A stretch of DNA of 34,083 bases from Bacteroidales bacterium (GTDB taxonomy: Bacteria > Bacteroidota > Bacteroidia > Bacteroidales > UBA1556): the NCBI GenBank assembly GCA_023146135.1, contig JAGLCR010000022.1:1-34083 (forward strand), given 5' to 3'. Numbering within the stretch: position 1 is the stretch's first letter; every line of letters starts with the position of its first letter. The notes under the pieces are model-generated. The model ran no database searches and was not told where the DNA came from. It saw only the letters and a program-made list of their open reading frames with translations. The position numbers and the translations under genes were made by a program. This document shows, in pieces, positions 1-6,285 of the stretch.

Positions 1-185
1 CTAATTACTTCGTGCAATTGATTTCTACGTTCGTTTACCACTCCAAAACGAGGCATAAACGTACGAATTTCTTTTTTACTTTCTTGTGTTGCTTGTGGTA
101 AGTGTCGTCCAATGTGACTAATATGTGATTCTGGTAAATAGGGTGTAATCTCTTGGGCAACATATAAAACCTTAGGCTTTTCCAT
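1..185 (-). CDS. glgA: Glycogen (starch) synthase, N-terminal fragment
   Basis: The first 61 codons of a minus-strand gene that runs off the left edge. The product begins MEKPKVLYVAQEITPYLPES and continues with a segment containing IGRHLPQ and EIRTFMPRFG. This is the N-terminal nucleotide-binding region of the Bacteroidota glycogen synthase family (GT5), which transfers glucose from a nucleotide sugar to a growing alpha-1,4-glucan in the cytoplasm. The ATG at 185-183 is the only sensible start and lies 31 bases below a full -7 box on the same strand. The gene is divergent from panC, an arrangement I recall from Bacteroides genomes. The catalytic C-terminal half is outside the window, so the family call rests on the N-terminus alone. 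Confidence 0.8.
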   Translation of the reverse strand, partial: MEKPKVLYVAQEITPYLPESHISHIGRHLPQATQESKKEIRTFMPRFGVVNERRNQLHEVI

Positions 186-212
186 AATAAATTCAAATTA
201 ATTATAATTGAG

Positions 213-243
213 TTGGCAAAGGTAGTAAAAATTGTCATTTTTG
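213..243 (+). promoter_or_regulatory. Bacteroidota-type promoter for panC
   Basis: -33 TTG (213-215), a 20-base spacer, and CATTTTTG (236-243), which matches TAnnTTTG except for the first base. Transcription would begin near 249, upstream of the ATG at 297. This argues against translation starting at the in-frame TTG at 213, which would lie within the -33 element. Confidence 0.5.
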
Positions 244-247
244 CAAA
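217..247 (-). promoter_or_regulatory. Bacteroidota-type promoter for glgA
   Basis: Read on the minus strand: -33 TTTG (247-244), a 19-base spacer, then a full -7 box TACCTTTG (224-217). Transcription would start near 210, giving a leader of about 25 bases before the glgA ATG. It overlaps the panC promoter on the other strand. Confidence 0.65.
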
Positions 248-296
248 ATCAAATCTACAGGCAATTTATTGGCCTAAAATATACAACTTATTGACT

Positions 297-1139
297 ATGA
301 ATATACTTAAGACTATTGTAGAGACTAAGGTCTCAATGAACGAATTACATAAACAAGGAAAAAGCATCGGTTTTGTTGCTACTATGGGGGCTTTACACGA
401 TGGACACCTTCAATTAATCAAACAATCGAAGCGAGAAAATGATTACACCATTTGCAGTATTTTCATAAACCCAATTCAATTTAACAAAACAGAAGACTTG
501 GAGAAGTATCCTAATCAAATTGAAAAGGATATTGAACTTTTGGAAGCTGAAAACTGCGATTTTCTATTTAATCCAAGCGTAGAAGAAATGTATCCAGAAA
601 TTGACCAAACAGAATTTGATTTTGGTAATTTGGAAGATGTCATGGAAGGAGCAAATCGACCAGGACATTTTAGAGGAGTAGCGATTGTTGTAAAACGCCT
701 TTTTGAAATAATAGAACCCACTAGAGCCTATTTTGGAAAAAAGGATTATCAACAACTATTAATTGTTAATTCACTTGTAGAACAATATAATCTAAGCCCC
801 GAAATAATTGGTTGCGAGATTATTCGAGAAGAATCCGGCTTGGCCATGAGCTCTCGAAATCAAAGGCTTTCTTTTGGACAAAAGCGAAAAGCGCCTTCAG
901 TATATACTCATTTGAAAAAAGCTAGAGATCTTAAAGAATATTTAGCCCCTGATGTTCTCAAGCGTTGGATTGAAGAGAAATATATTGGTCATGACGACTT
1001 TCGATTAGAGTATATTGAGGTTGCAGATGGAAATAATCTGCAGCCTATTGAAAAATGGGAAGACACTGATAAACCAATGATTTTTATTGTCGTTCATATG
1101 GGAGCTGTTCGATTAATCGATAATATTGAATTATACTAG
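297..1139 (+). CDS. panC: Pantothenate synthetase
   Basis: Joins pantoate and beta-alanine with ATP to make pantothenate, the last step of vitamin B5 synthesis, in the cytoplasm. The 280-residue product has the expected family length. Visible motifs are the ATP-binding MGALHDGH (His34 and His37 of the HxGH-type signature), FINPIQF, the substrate-loop region YFGKKDYQQ, and the late nucleotide-binding segment MSSRNQRLS. The reading frame stays open upstream to a TTG at 213, but the ATG at 297 gives the conserved N-terminus and falls downstream of the predicted promoter. panD follows after 68 bases, so the two halves of the pathway are adjacent: PanD supplies the beta-alanine that PanC uses. Confidence 0.95.
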   Translation: MNILKTIVETKVSMNELHKQGKSIGFVATMGALHDGHLQLIKQSKRENDYTICSIFINPIQFNKTEDLEKYPNQIEKDIELLEAENCDFLFNPSVEEMYPEIDQTEFDFGNLEDVMEGANRPGHFRGVAIVVKRLFEIIEPTRAYFGKKDYQQLLIVNSLVEQYNLSPEIIGCEIIREESGLAMSSRNQRLSFGQKRKAPSVYTHLKKARDLKEYLAPDVLKRWIEEKYIGHDDFRLEYIEVADGNNLQPIEKWEDTDKPMIFIVVHMGAVRLIDNIELY

Positions 1140-1167
1140 TTTACAAACAAATAGCATTTCACAGACA

Positions 1168-1200
1168 TTGGTCTAGTGAATAGAATTTTTAGTATTTTTG
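1168..1200 (+). promoter_or_regulatory. Possible own promoter for panD
   Basis: A full -7 box TATTTTTG lies at 1193-1200, with a TTG at 1168-1170 as -33 (spacer 22, slightly long). The box ends only seven bases before the panD ATG at 1208, so a transcript from here would have almost no leader. Read-through from panC is also possible. Confidence 0.45.
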
Positions 1201-1207
1201 CAGCCTT

Positions 1208-1552
1208 ATGCATATCGAAATAATGAAATCAAAAATTCATCGAGCCACAGTAACAGAGGCCGATTTGAATTATATAGGAAGCATCACCATTGATGAGAAT
1301 ATGATGGATGCTGCAAACCTTATTGAAAACGAACGTGTTGACATTTACAACGTAAACAGTGGTTCTCGTTTCAACACTTACGTAATAAAGGGCGAAAGAG
1401 GAAAAGGAGATATTGGAGTTAATGGCGCAGCTGCACGAATGGTGCAAAAAGGCGACTACCTTATCATCGTTTCATACGCAAGTATGGATTTTGAAGAGGC
1501 AAAATCCTTTGTTCCTGCCATTGTATTTCCAAAAGATAACAACAAATTATAG
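1208..1552 (+). CDS. panD: Aspartate 1-decarboxylase (pyruvoyl-dependent)
   Basis: Decarboxylates aspartate to beta-alanine for pantothenate synthesis. The 114-residue proenzyme cleaves itself at a Gly-Ser bond to form a pyruvoyl cofactor. The site is visible as YIGSITID, with Gly24-Ser25 when translation starts at 1208, the usual numbering for this family. Other conserved pieces are [16 protein letters not shown], the catalytic-region [12 protein letters not shown], and the C-terminal [16 protein letters not shown] second in-frame ATG at 1223 would shorten the start by five residues and is worth considering because the nearby promoter leaves little leader for 1208. It ends five bases before the next gene. 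Confidence 0.95.
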   Translation: MHIEIMKSKIHRATVTEADLNYIGSITIDENMMDAANLIENERVDIYNVNSGSRFNTYVIKGERGKGDIGVNGAAARMVQKGDYLIIVSYASMDFEEAKSFVPAIVFPKDNNKL

Positions 1553-1557
1553 CTGTT

Positions 1558-2595
1558 TTGAAAAAAAAGCTCACTAGTTTTATAAAAATTTCTATTGCTT
1601 TAGGGCTAGGCTTAATTGTGATATGGCTTTCTGTAAGGAATGTTACCCCCGAACAAGAGGTCTCTATTTTTAACAGCTTTAAGATTGCCAATTATTGGTG
1701 GGTTATTTTATCCATATTAATAGGTATCTCAAGTCATTTAATGCGCGCTGTAAGGTGGAAAATGCTTTTGGAGCCCATGGGATATACACCCTCTACGTGG
1801 AGTACTTTTTTAGCGGTAATGGTTGGCTATTTTACTAATCTTGGTATTCCCCGATCAGGCGAAGTAGCTCGATGTAGCGTGCTTTACAAAGAGGCTCGAA
1901 TACCTGTCGATAAATCATTTGGAACTGTAATAGTAGAACGATCAATTGACATGCTCATATTCTTCAGCTTATTCTTTATTACAATTACCTCTCAATACAG
2001 CTACCTTGATAATTACGTGCAAAAACAGATTTATCCTAAGATAAACGAAAAGTTTGATTTTATTCCAACCGAACATCTTTTTGGAAATACTGCTTTAATA
2101 CTTTTCGCAATTACAGCATTAGTGTTCTTTGCTTTTCGTAAAAAAATATTTGCTTCAAATTTCTGGAAAAAAATCAGCAAATTATTTGGTGGAATCTGGG
2201 AGGGATTAATAAGTATATCCAAAATAAAACAACCTTTACTTTTTATTGCTTATTCATTGGGAATATGGGTGTTTTATTACTTTATGATATACTTTTGCTT
2301 GCTCAGTCTCCCCGAAACCGCAAACCTTGGCTTGGTTGTAGGGCTAAGCGTGTTAGTAATTGGCTCCATAGGGATTATGATTACTCCTGGAGGCATTGGC
2401 CTATACCCTGTTTTGGTTGCCGAAACTTTATTTTTATATGGCATCACTAAAGAGTCCGGCACTGGCATTGCAATTGGTTGGATTACCTGGTCGGCTCAAA
2501 CTGTAATGATTATTATTGTTGGTGCCATTTCGTTGCTTATAGTAAGTGCTCACTCAAAAAAGAATAATGTCGCATTACAAAAAGATAAAGAATAA
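1558..2595 (+). CDS. UPF0104 / LPG-synthase-TM-type integral membrane protein
   Basis: A 345-residue polytopic inner-membrane protein with about eight hydrophobic segments, the first at about residues 9-25. It fits the family of lysylphosphatidylglycerol synthase transmembrane domains (PF03706, related to AglD/flippase-like proteins), with the family's SSHLMRAVRWK and GYFTNLGIPRSGEVAR early and a glycine-rich GIMITPGGIGLYPVL late. It lacks the C-terminal soluble aminoacyl-transfer domain of true MprF, so a lipid or glycolipid handling role is more likely than lysinylation, but the substrate is unknown. The start is a TTG at 1558, five bases after panD; the next in-frame ATG would remove the first two membrane segments. 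It overlaps rfaE2 by 29 bases, so translation may be coupled. Confidence 0.8.
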   Translation: MKKKLTSFIKISIALGLGLIVIWLSVRNVTPEQEVSIFNSFKIANYWWVILSILIGISSHLMRAVRWKMLLEPMGYTPSTWSTFLAVMVGYFTNLGIPRSGEVARCSVLYKEARIPVDKSFGTVIVERSIDMLIFFSLFFITITSQYSYLDNYVQKQIYPKINEKFDFIPTEHLFGNTALILFAITALVFFAFRKKIFASNFWKKISKLFGGIWEGLISISKIKQPLLFIAYSLGIWVFYYFMIYFCLLSLPETANLGLVVGLSVLVIGSIGIMITPGGIGLYPVLVAETLFLYGITKESGTGIAIGWITWSAQTVMIIIVGAISLLIVSAHSKKNNVALQKDKE

Positions 2596-3061
2596 AATCA
2601 TTGAGCCAAAACAGCTTGATGAATTAATTAGTAAATGGAAACATAACAAAGAGATTATTGTTTTCACTAATGGTTGTTTTGACATTATACATCAAGGGCA
2701 TATCGATTATTTGGCAAAAGCTGCAGATAAAGGAACTAAGCTAATAATCGGTGTAAATACAGATAGCTCGGTGAGTCGAATTAAAGGTCCAAGCCGCCCA
2801 ATACAAGATGAATATTCGCGAATGATGATATTGGCAGCCATGGAGTTTGTCGATGCATTAATTTTGTTTGATGAAGAAACCCCTATGAATCTCATTAACA
2901 AAGTGATTCCAAATATTTTAGTGAAAGGAAGTGACTATCAAGCAGAAGATATTGTGGGCTTTGACATTGTAGTAAACAATGGTGGAAAGGTTGAAACTTT
3001 AGATTTTCTTCCTGGCTTTTCTACTTCATCAATTGAACAAAGAATAAAAGAACATAATTGA
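2567..3061 (+). CDS. rfaE2: D-glycero-beta-D-manno-heptose 1-phosphate adenylyltransferase
   Basis: Transfers AMP to heptose 1-phosphate in the ADP-heptose pathway that feeds the LPS inner core. The 164-residue protein is a single cytidylyltransferase-fold domain corresponding to the C-terminal half of E. coli HldE. It shows FTNGCFDIIHQGHIDYL (the HxGH nucleotide-binding signature), GVNTDSSVSRIKGPSRPI with the family's typical R-x-K-G-x-x-R-P pattern, and a late STSSIEQRI. An in-frame GTG at 2546 exists, but the ATG at 2567 gives the usual family start. The first codons lie within the end of the upstream membrane-protein gene. The kinase partner (RfaE1) is not in the window. Confidence 0.9.
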   Translation: MSHYKKIKNKIIEPKQLDELISKWKHNKEIIVFTNGCFDIIHQGHIDYLAKAADKGTKLIIGVNTDSSVSRIKGPSRPIQDEYSRMMILAAMEFVDALILFDEETPMNLINKVIPNILVKGSDYQAEDIVGFDIVVNNGGKVETLDFLPGFSTSSIEQRIKEHN

Positions 3062-3170
3062 GACTCTTGGAAAAGTCTTGTATATTAACTTTAGGTTATC
3101 ATTCTAATATTAACAGGAAGTAAGTATTCTTTTTATAATTTTATGCCCATGCAAAACGTATTATTATACT

Positions 3171-3863
3171 ATGGAAAACAACAAATATAAAATATTACTT
3201 GTAGACGATGAGCCCGACATACTAGAGTTTCTTGGTTACAATCTTCGAAAAGAAGGTTATGCAGTCCTTACTGCCAACAATGGCGTCGAGGCTCTCAAGA
3301 TTGCAAAGAAAGAAATTCCACATTTAATTGTTCTGGACGTAATGATGCCCGAAATGGATGGCATTGAAACCTGCACATTAATGAACGAAGTTCCGGAGTT
3401 GGAAAAATCGATAAAAGTATTTCTAACTGCCCGATCAGAAGATTATTCACAAATTGCTGGCTTCAATGCTGGTGCTGATGATTATATTAGCAAACCCGTA
3501 AAACCACGATTATTTCTTAGTAAAGTAAAGGCCTTACTTAGAAGAAGTAAAACTGCTCATTCCCAATCTGATAGTAGTAATATGATTGTACTTAAAGACC
3601 TTAGTATCGACCTCGAACGCTATCTTGTTATTAGAAATAATGAAGAAATACTATTGCCCAAGAAGGCATTTCAATTGTTAAAATTGCTTTGCTCAAAACC
3701 AGGAAAAGTATTCACACGCGAAGAAATATTATCAACAATATGGGGAAATGATGTGGTAGTGGGTGACCGAACAATTGATGTTCATATTCGCAAATTGAGA
3801 GACAAACTCAGTCTAGAAAAGATTAGCACCATAAAAGGTGTTGGTTATAAATACAACGGCTAA
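3171..3863 (+). CDS. OmpR/PhoB-family response regulator
   Basis: A 230-residue two-component transcription factor. The receiver domain (about residues 6-122) has the acidic pair Asp12-Asp13, the phosphoacceptor Asp56 in VLDVMMPEMDG, Thr86 and Lys108 in the S-K-P motif. The C-terminal winged-helix domain (about 135-229) shows LPKKAFQLLKLL and the recognition-helix segment VGDRTIDVHIRKLRDKL, ending IKGVGYKYNG. Its stop overlaps the start of the kinase gene by one base, so the two are a translationally coupled pair. The sequence does not show which genes it controls. The 109 bases upstream have an AT-rich TAATTTTA at 3136 that could be a weak -7 box. Confidence 0.93.
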   Translation: MENNKYKILLVDDEPDILEFLGYNLRKEGYAVLTANNGVEALKIAKKEIPHLIVLDVMMPEMDGIETCTLMNEVPELEKSIKVFLTARSEDYSQIAGFNAGADDYISKPVKPRLFLSKVKALLRRSKTAHSQSDSSNMIVLKDLSIDLERYLVIRNNEEILLPKKAFQLLKLLCSKPGKVFTREEILSTIWGNDVVVGDRTIDVHIRKLRDKLSLEKISTIKGVGYKYNG

Positions 3864-4918
3864 TGAATAAGGAAAAGAGTAATCCTAAAATTATTTCATT
3901 TATTACAACTCTAGCTATCATTGGGGTTACTTTATTCATATCAGTTATTTATTTTCTATTACAAAAGCAAGGAGGCAACGAACTGCTCATCTTAAGTTTT
4001 ATTGTACTATTCACTTTTGTATACTTTATTATTTACCATACTCTTGAAACTTTTATTTACAGCAAAGTAAAGCTGATTTATAAAACCATTCACCGATTAA
4101 AACTTGGCAAAGAGGACTTGGCTCAGCACTACGAATCACAGAGCAACTCACTGGAGAATGTTAGTAAGGAAGTAGAGGATTGGGCAAAAATTAAGATTGA
4201 TGAAATAACGCTTCTAAAAGAGTCCGCACAGTATCGAAGAGAATATCTTGGTAATGTGTCGCACGAACTTAAAACCCCCATTTTTAATATTCAAGGCTAT
4301 GTTATGACATTATTGGATGGTGGAATCGATGATCCAGATATCAATACTAAATACCTTAAAAGAACAGAGAAAAGCATAGAACGGATGATTGATTTAATTG
4401 ATGATTTAGAAACCATATCAGCACTTGAATCAGGTTCATTAGATTTGAATATTCAGCGATTTAATCTTGTGGAACTTCTAAATGAAATTATTGACAGCTA
4501 TGAAATAACAAGTAAAAAGAAGGGTATTCGCATTTATTTATCAAAAGGAAACAATCAAACAGCTATTTTCGTTGAGGCTGATAAAGACCGAATACACCAA
4601 GTAATTACTAACTTAATAGACAATTCCATAAAATATATTGGAACTCCCCAGCAAGCACGAATAAAGATTAGTTTTTATGATATGGACGAAAACACCTTAG
4701 TCGAAATAAGTGATAATGGAATTGGTATAAGCGAGGATAACATCCCCAGGTTATTTGAACGTTTCTATCGCGTTGATAAAGGTCGTTCACGAGAATCTGG
4801 AGGAACTGGACTAGGCTTGGCAATTGTAAAACATATTATTGAAGCACATGAACAAACTATCAATGTGAGGAGCACGCCTAATATTGGCACCACGTTTTCT
4901 TTTACTCTAAAACAATAA
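3863..4918 (+). CDS. Membrane sensor histidine kinase (PhoR-like architecture)
   Basis: A 351-residue kinase partner of the preceding regulator. Two hydrophobic segments (about residues 10-33 and 41-60) form an N-terminal hairpin with almost no periplasmic loop, so the signal is probably sensed in the membrane or through partners. A short linker leads to the dimerisation/phosphoacceptor box with His134 in SHELKTPIFNIQGY. The ATPase domain has an N box with ITNLIDNSIKY, a G1 box EISDNGIGI, an F box around PRLFERFYRVD and a G2 box GGTGLGLAIVKHIIEAH. No PAS or sensor domain is visible. It overlaps the regulator gene by one base and converges with the next gene, leaving only 17 bases between them. 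Confidence 0.92.
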   Translation: MNKEKSNPKIISFITTLAIIGVTLFISVIYFLLQKQGGNELLILSFIVLFTFVYFIIYHTLETFIYSKVKLIYKTIHRLKLGKEDLAQHYESQSNSLENVSKEVEDWAKIKIDEITLLKESAQYRREYLGNVSHELKTPIFNIQGYVMTLLDGGIDDPDINTKYLKRTEKSIERMIDLIDDLETISALESGSLDLNIQRFNLVELLNEIIDSYEITSKKKGIRIYLSKGNNQTAIFVEADKDRIHQVITNLIDNSIKYIGTPQQARIKISFYDMDENTLVEISDNGIGISEDNIPRLFERFYRVDKGRSRESGGTGLGLAIVKHIIEAHEQTINVRSTPNIGTTFSFTLKQ

Positions 4919-4935
4919 CATTGTATTGAATAGAG

Positions 4936-6162
4936 TTATTCTCCTCTATAATTTGACCTAGCAATTTCAATCTTTTTAGTTATTAATTCCATTACCTTAT
5001 CAGGATTTGTCAACTTGTTTTCACAAGACTCCATCATTCGAATAGAAATATCCTTAGCCTCATTAAATCGCCCCATTTTAATCATCAAATCTACACTTAT
5101 CATATATAAATTAGGATTATCAGGCTCCATATTAATTGCTTCATCAATCCAATGAATAGCCATGTCAATAACCTCTCTATCTTCACATTCATCATTCACG
5201 CTACTACATTTATCAGCAATCTGCGATACTGTCATCAAATAAAAGTGACTATTCATATATTCAACTAAAGTTCTAAAATATTTATGACTATCAATATTTA
5301 CAAATCCGTAATAATCTAATAAAACACGACTGTATACTAAATCCATATTCTTAATCTCTTTACTACTAAATATTTTGTTTAACGAATCTTGAAGAACCCT
5401 AATATCTTTTGACTCCATTACATAACTATTCACGGTAATACTTATCACATCTTCAATTTTAAACTGAACTTGACCTTCCGTAATACCTTCTGTGCCAAAG
5501 CTTCCATTTTCTCTGGCTATAAAAGCAAACTCACGAGAGTTAATATCATCGGTAAAAGCAATAATCGCATTAAGGTTTTGAGTAGTTGCAAGCTGTTCTA
5601 ATGTTTGTCTAGCAAAGTATGCATCAGCTATAGGGCTATAATTTTCCGAAGCATGAAGCAAAATTGTAGCATAATCAAGCAGCTCGTCAGACGACATTGC
5701 TCGCGTATTTGACTTATGCAACTTATTATAATAGGCTAATGTCCTTTTCTTTGAAAGCACGCGTTTGGCCATATTCTCCATATCTATACGCGATGGCAAA
5801 CCTACATATTTATGAATCACTTGCCCCTTTGCATCCACAAAAACACTGGTGGGATATGCCGAAATGGAAAGATTACTCTCCAACTTAGATCTATCCTTGG
5901 TATTGGAATCTAACTTAAACAAAACAAATGAGGTATTATACATGCTTGCTAGCTCACCATCGGTCAATATACCTAATTCAAATTCATCGCAAGCGGTACA
6001 ATGTTGAGACATTGCTTGAACAAAAATCGGCTTATTACTTTTTTTAGCCATCTTAGTAACACTCTTCCAAGAATCTTGTTGAAAATCAAACTGTGAATTT
6101 TGAGCTATAAGCTGTGTGCTATTATATAAAAGTATTCCGAGAATAAACAGAGAAAATCGCAT
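4936..6162 (-). CDS. Secreted thioredoxin-fold protein with helical-repeat C-terminus
   Basis: A 408-residue exported protein. A signal peptide (about residues 1-20, ending LIAQ) is followed by a thioredoxin-like domain of the DUF255/Thioredoxin_7 kind, with the redox motif CTAC (Cys55 and Cys58) and a likely cis-proline region SAYPTSVFVDAKGQ. The C-terminal part is helical and has a TPR-like stretch around NPNLYMISVDLMIKMGRFNEA. It probably acts in the periplasm in thiol-disulfide exchange or as a redox-active scaffold. Its substrate is unknown. It is monocistronic, converging with the histidine kinase on one side and following rpsA's terminator on the other. Confidence 0.75.
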   Translation of the reverse strand: MRFSLFILGILLYNSTQLIAQNSQFDFQQDSWKSVTKMAKKSNKPIFVQAMSQHCTACDEFELGILTDGELASMYNTSFVLFKLDSNTKDRSKLESNLSISAYPTSVFVDAKGQVIHKYVGLPSRIDMENMAKRVLSKKRTLAYYNKLHKSNTRAMSSDELLDYATILLHASENYSPIADAYFARQTLEQLATTQNLNAIIAFTDDINSREFAFIARENGSFGTEGITEGQVQFKIEDVISITVNSYVMESKDIRVLQDSLNKIFSSKEIKNMDLVYSRVLLDYYGFVNIDSHKYFRTLVEYMNSHFYLMTVSQIADKCSSVNDECEDREVIDMAIHWIDEAINMEPDNPNLYMISVDLMIKMGRFNEAKDISIRMMESCENKLTNPDKVMELITKKIEIARSNYRGE

Positions 6163-6198
6163 AATTATTTAGTTTTATTAATGGTACATATCGTGGGG

Positions 6199-6226
6199 CA
6201 AATTTAATTAAATTTTACTCTAACGA
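6199..6226 (-). promoter_or_regulatory. Candidate promoter for the secreted thioredoxin-fold gene
   Basis: A full -7 box TAAATTTG on the minus strand (6206-6199), 37 bases before the ATG at 6162. The -33 position has only a poor match (TCG), so confidence is moderate. Confidence 0.4.
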
Positions 6227-6229
6227 CAT

Positions 6230-6264
6230 AAAAAAAAGGCTTGCTCCAATAGGAACAAGCCTTT
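6230..6264 (-). terminator. Rho-independent terminator of rpsA
   Basis: A 13-bp stem (6235-6247 with 6252-6264) around a 4-base loop, followed on the minus strand by a run of U. The only imperfection is C6244 opposite A6255, which is a G-U wobble in the minus-strand RNA but a mismatch in plus-strand RNA, so it serves rpsA. Confidence 0.85.
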
Positions 6265-6285
6265 ATGATAATTTAGAAAATTTAC

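Noticed and set aside
2546-2566. Upstream GTG start for rfaE2
   Set aside because: It would add seven residues (MLTQKRI) that are also coded in another frame by the end of the upstream gene; the ATG at 2567 fits the family.
3058-3080. Terminator after rfaE2 (AGACT...AGTCT)
   Set aside because: The stem is only five base pairs and is not followed by a clear T-run.
4906-4942. Bidirectional terminator between the histidine kinase and the thioredoxin-fold gene
   Set aside because: AATAAC/GTTATT can pair, but the loop is 15 bases and the stem is short and AT-only at the ends.
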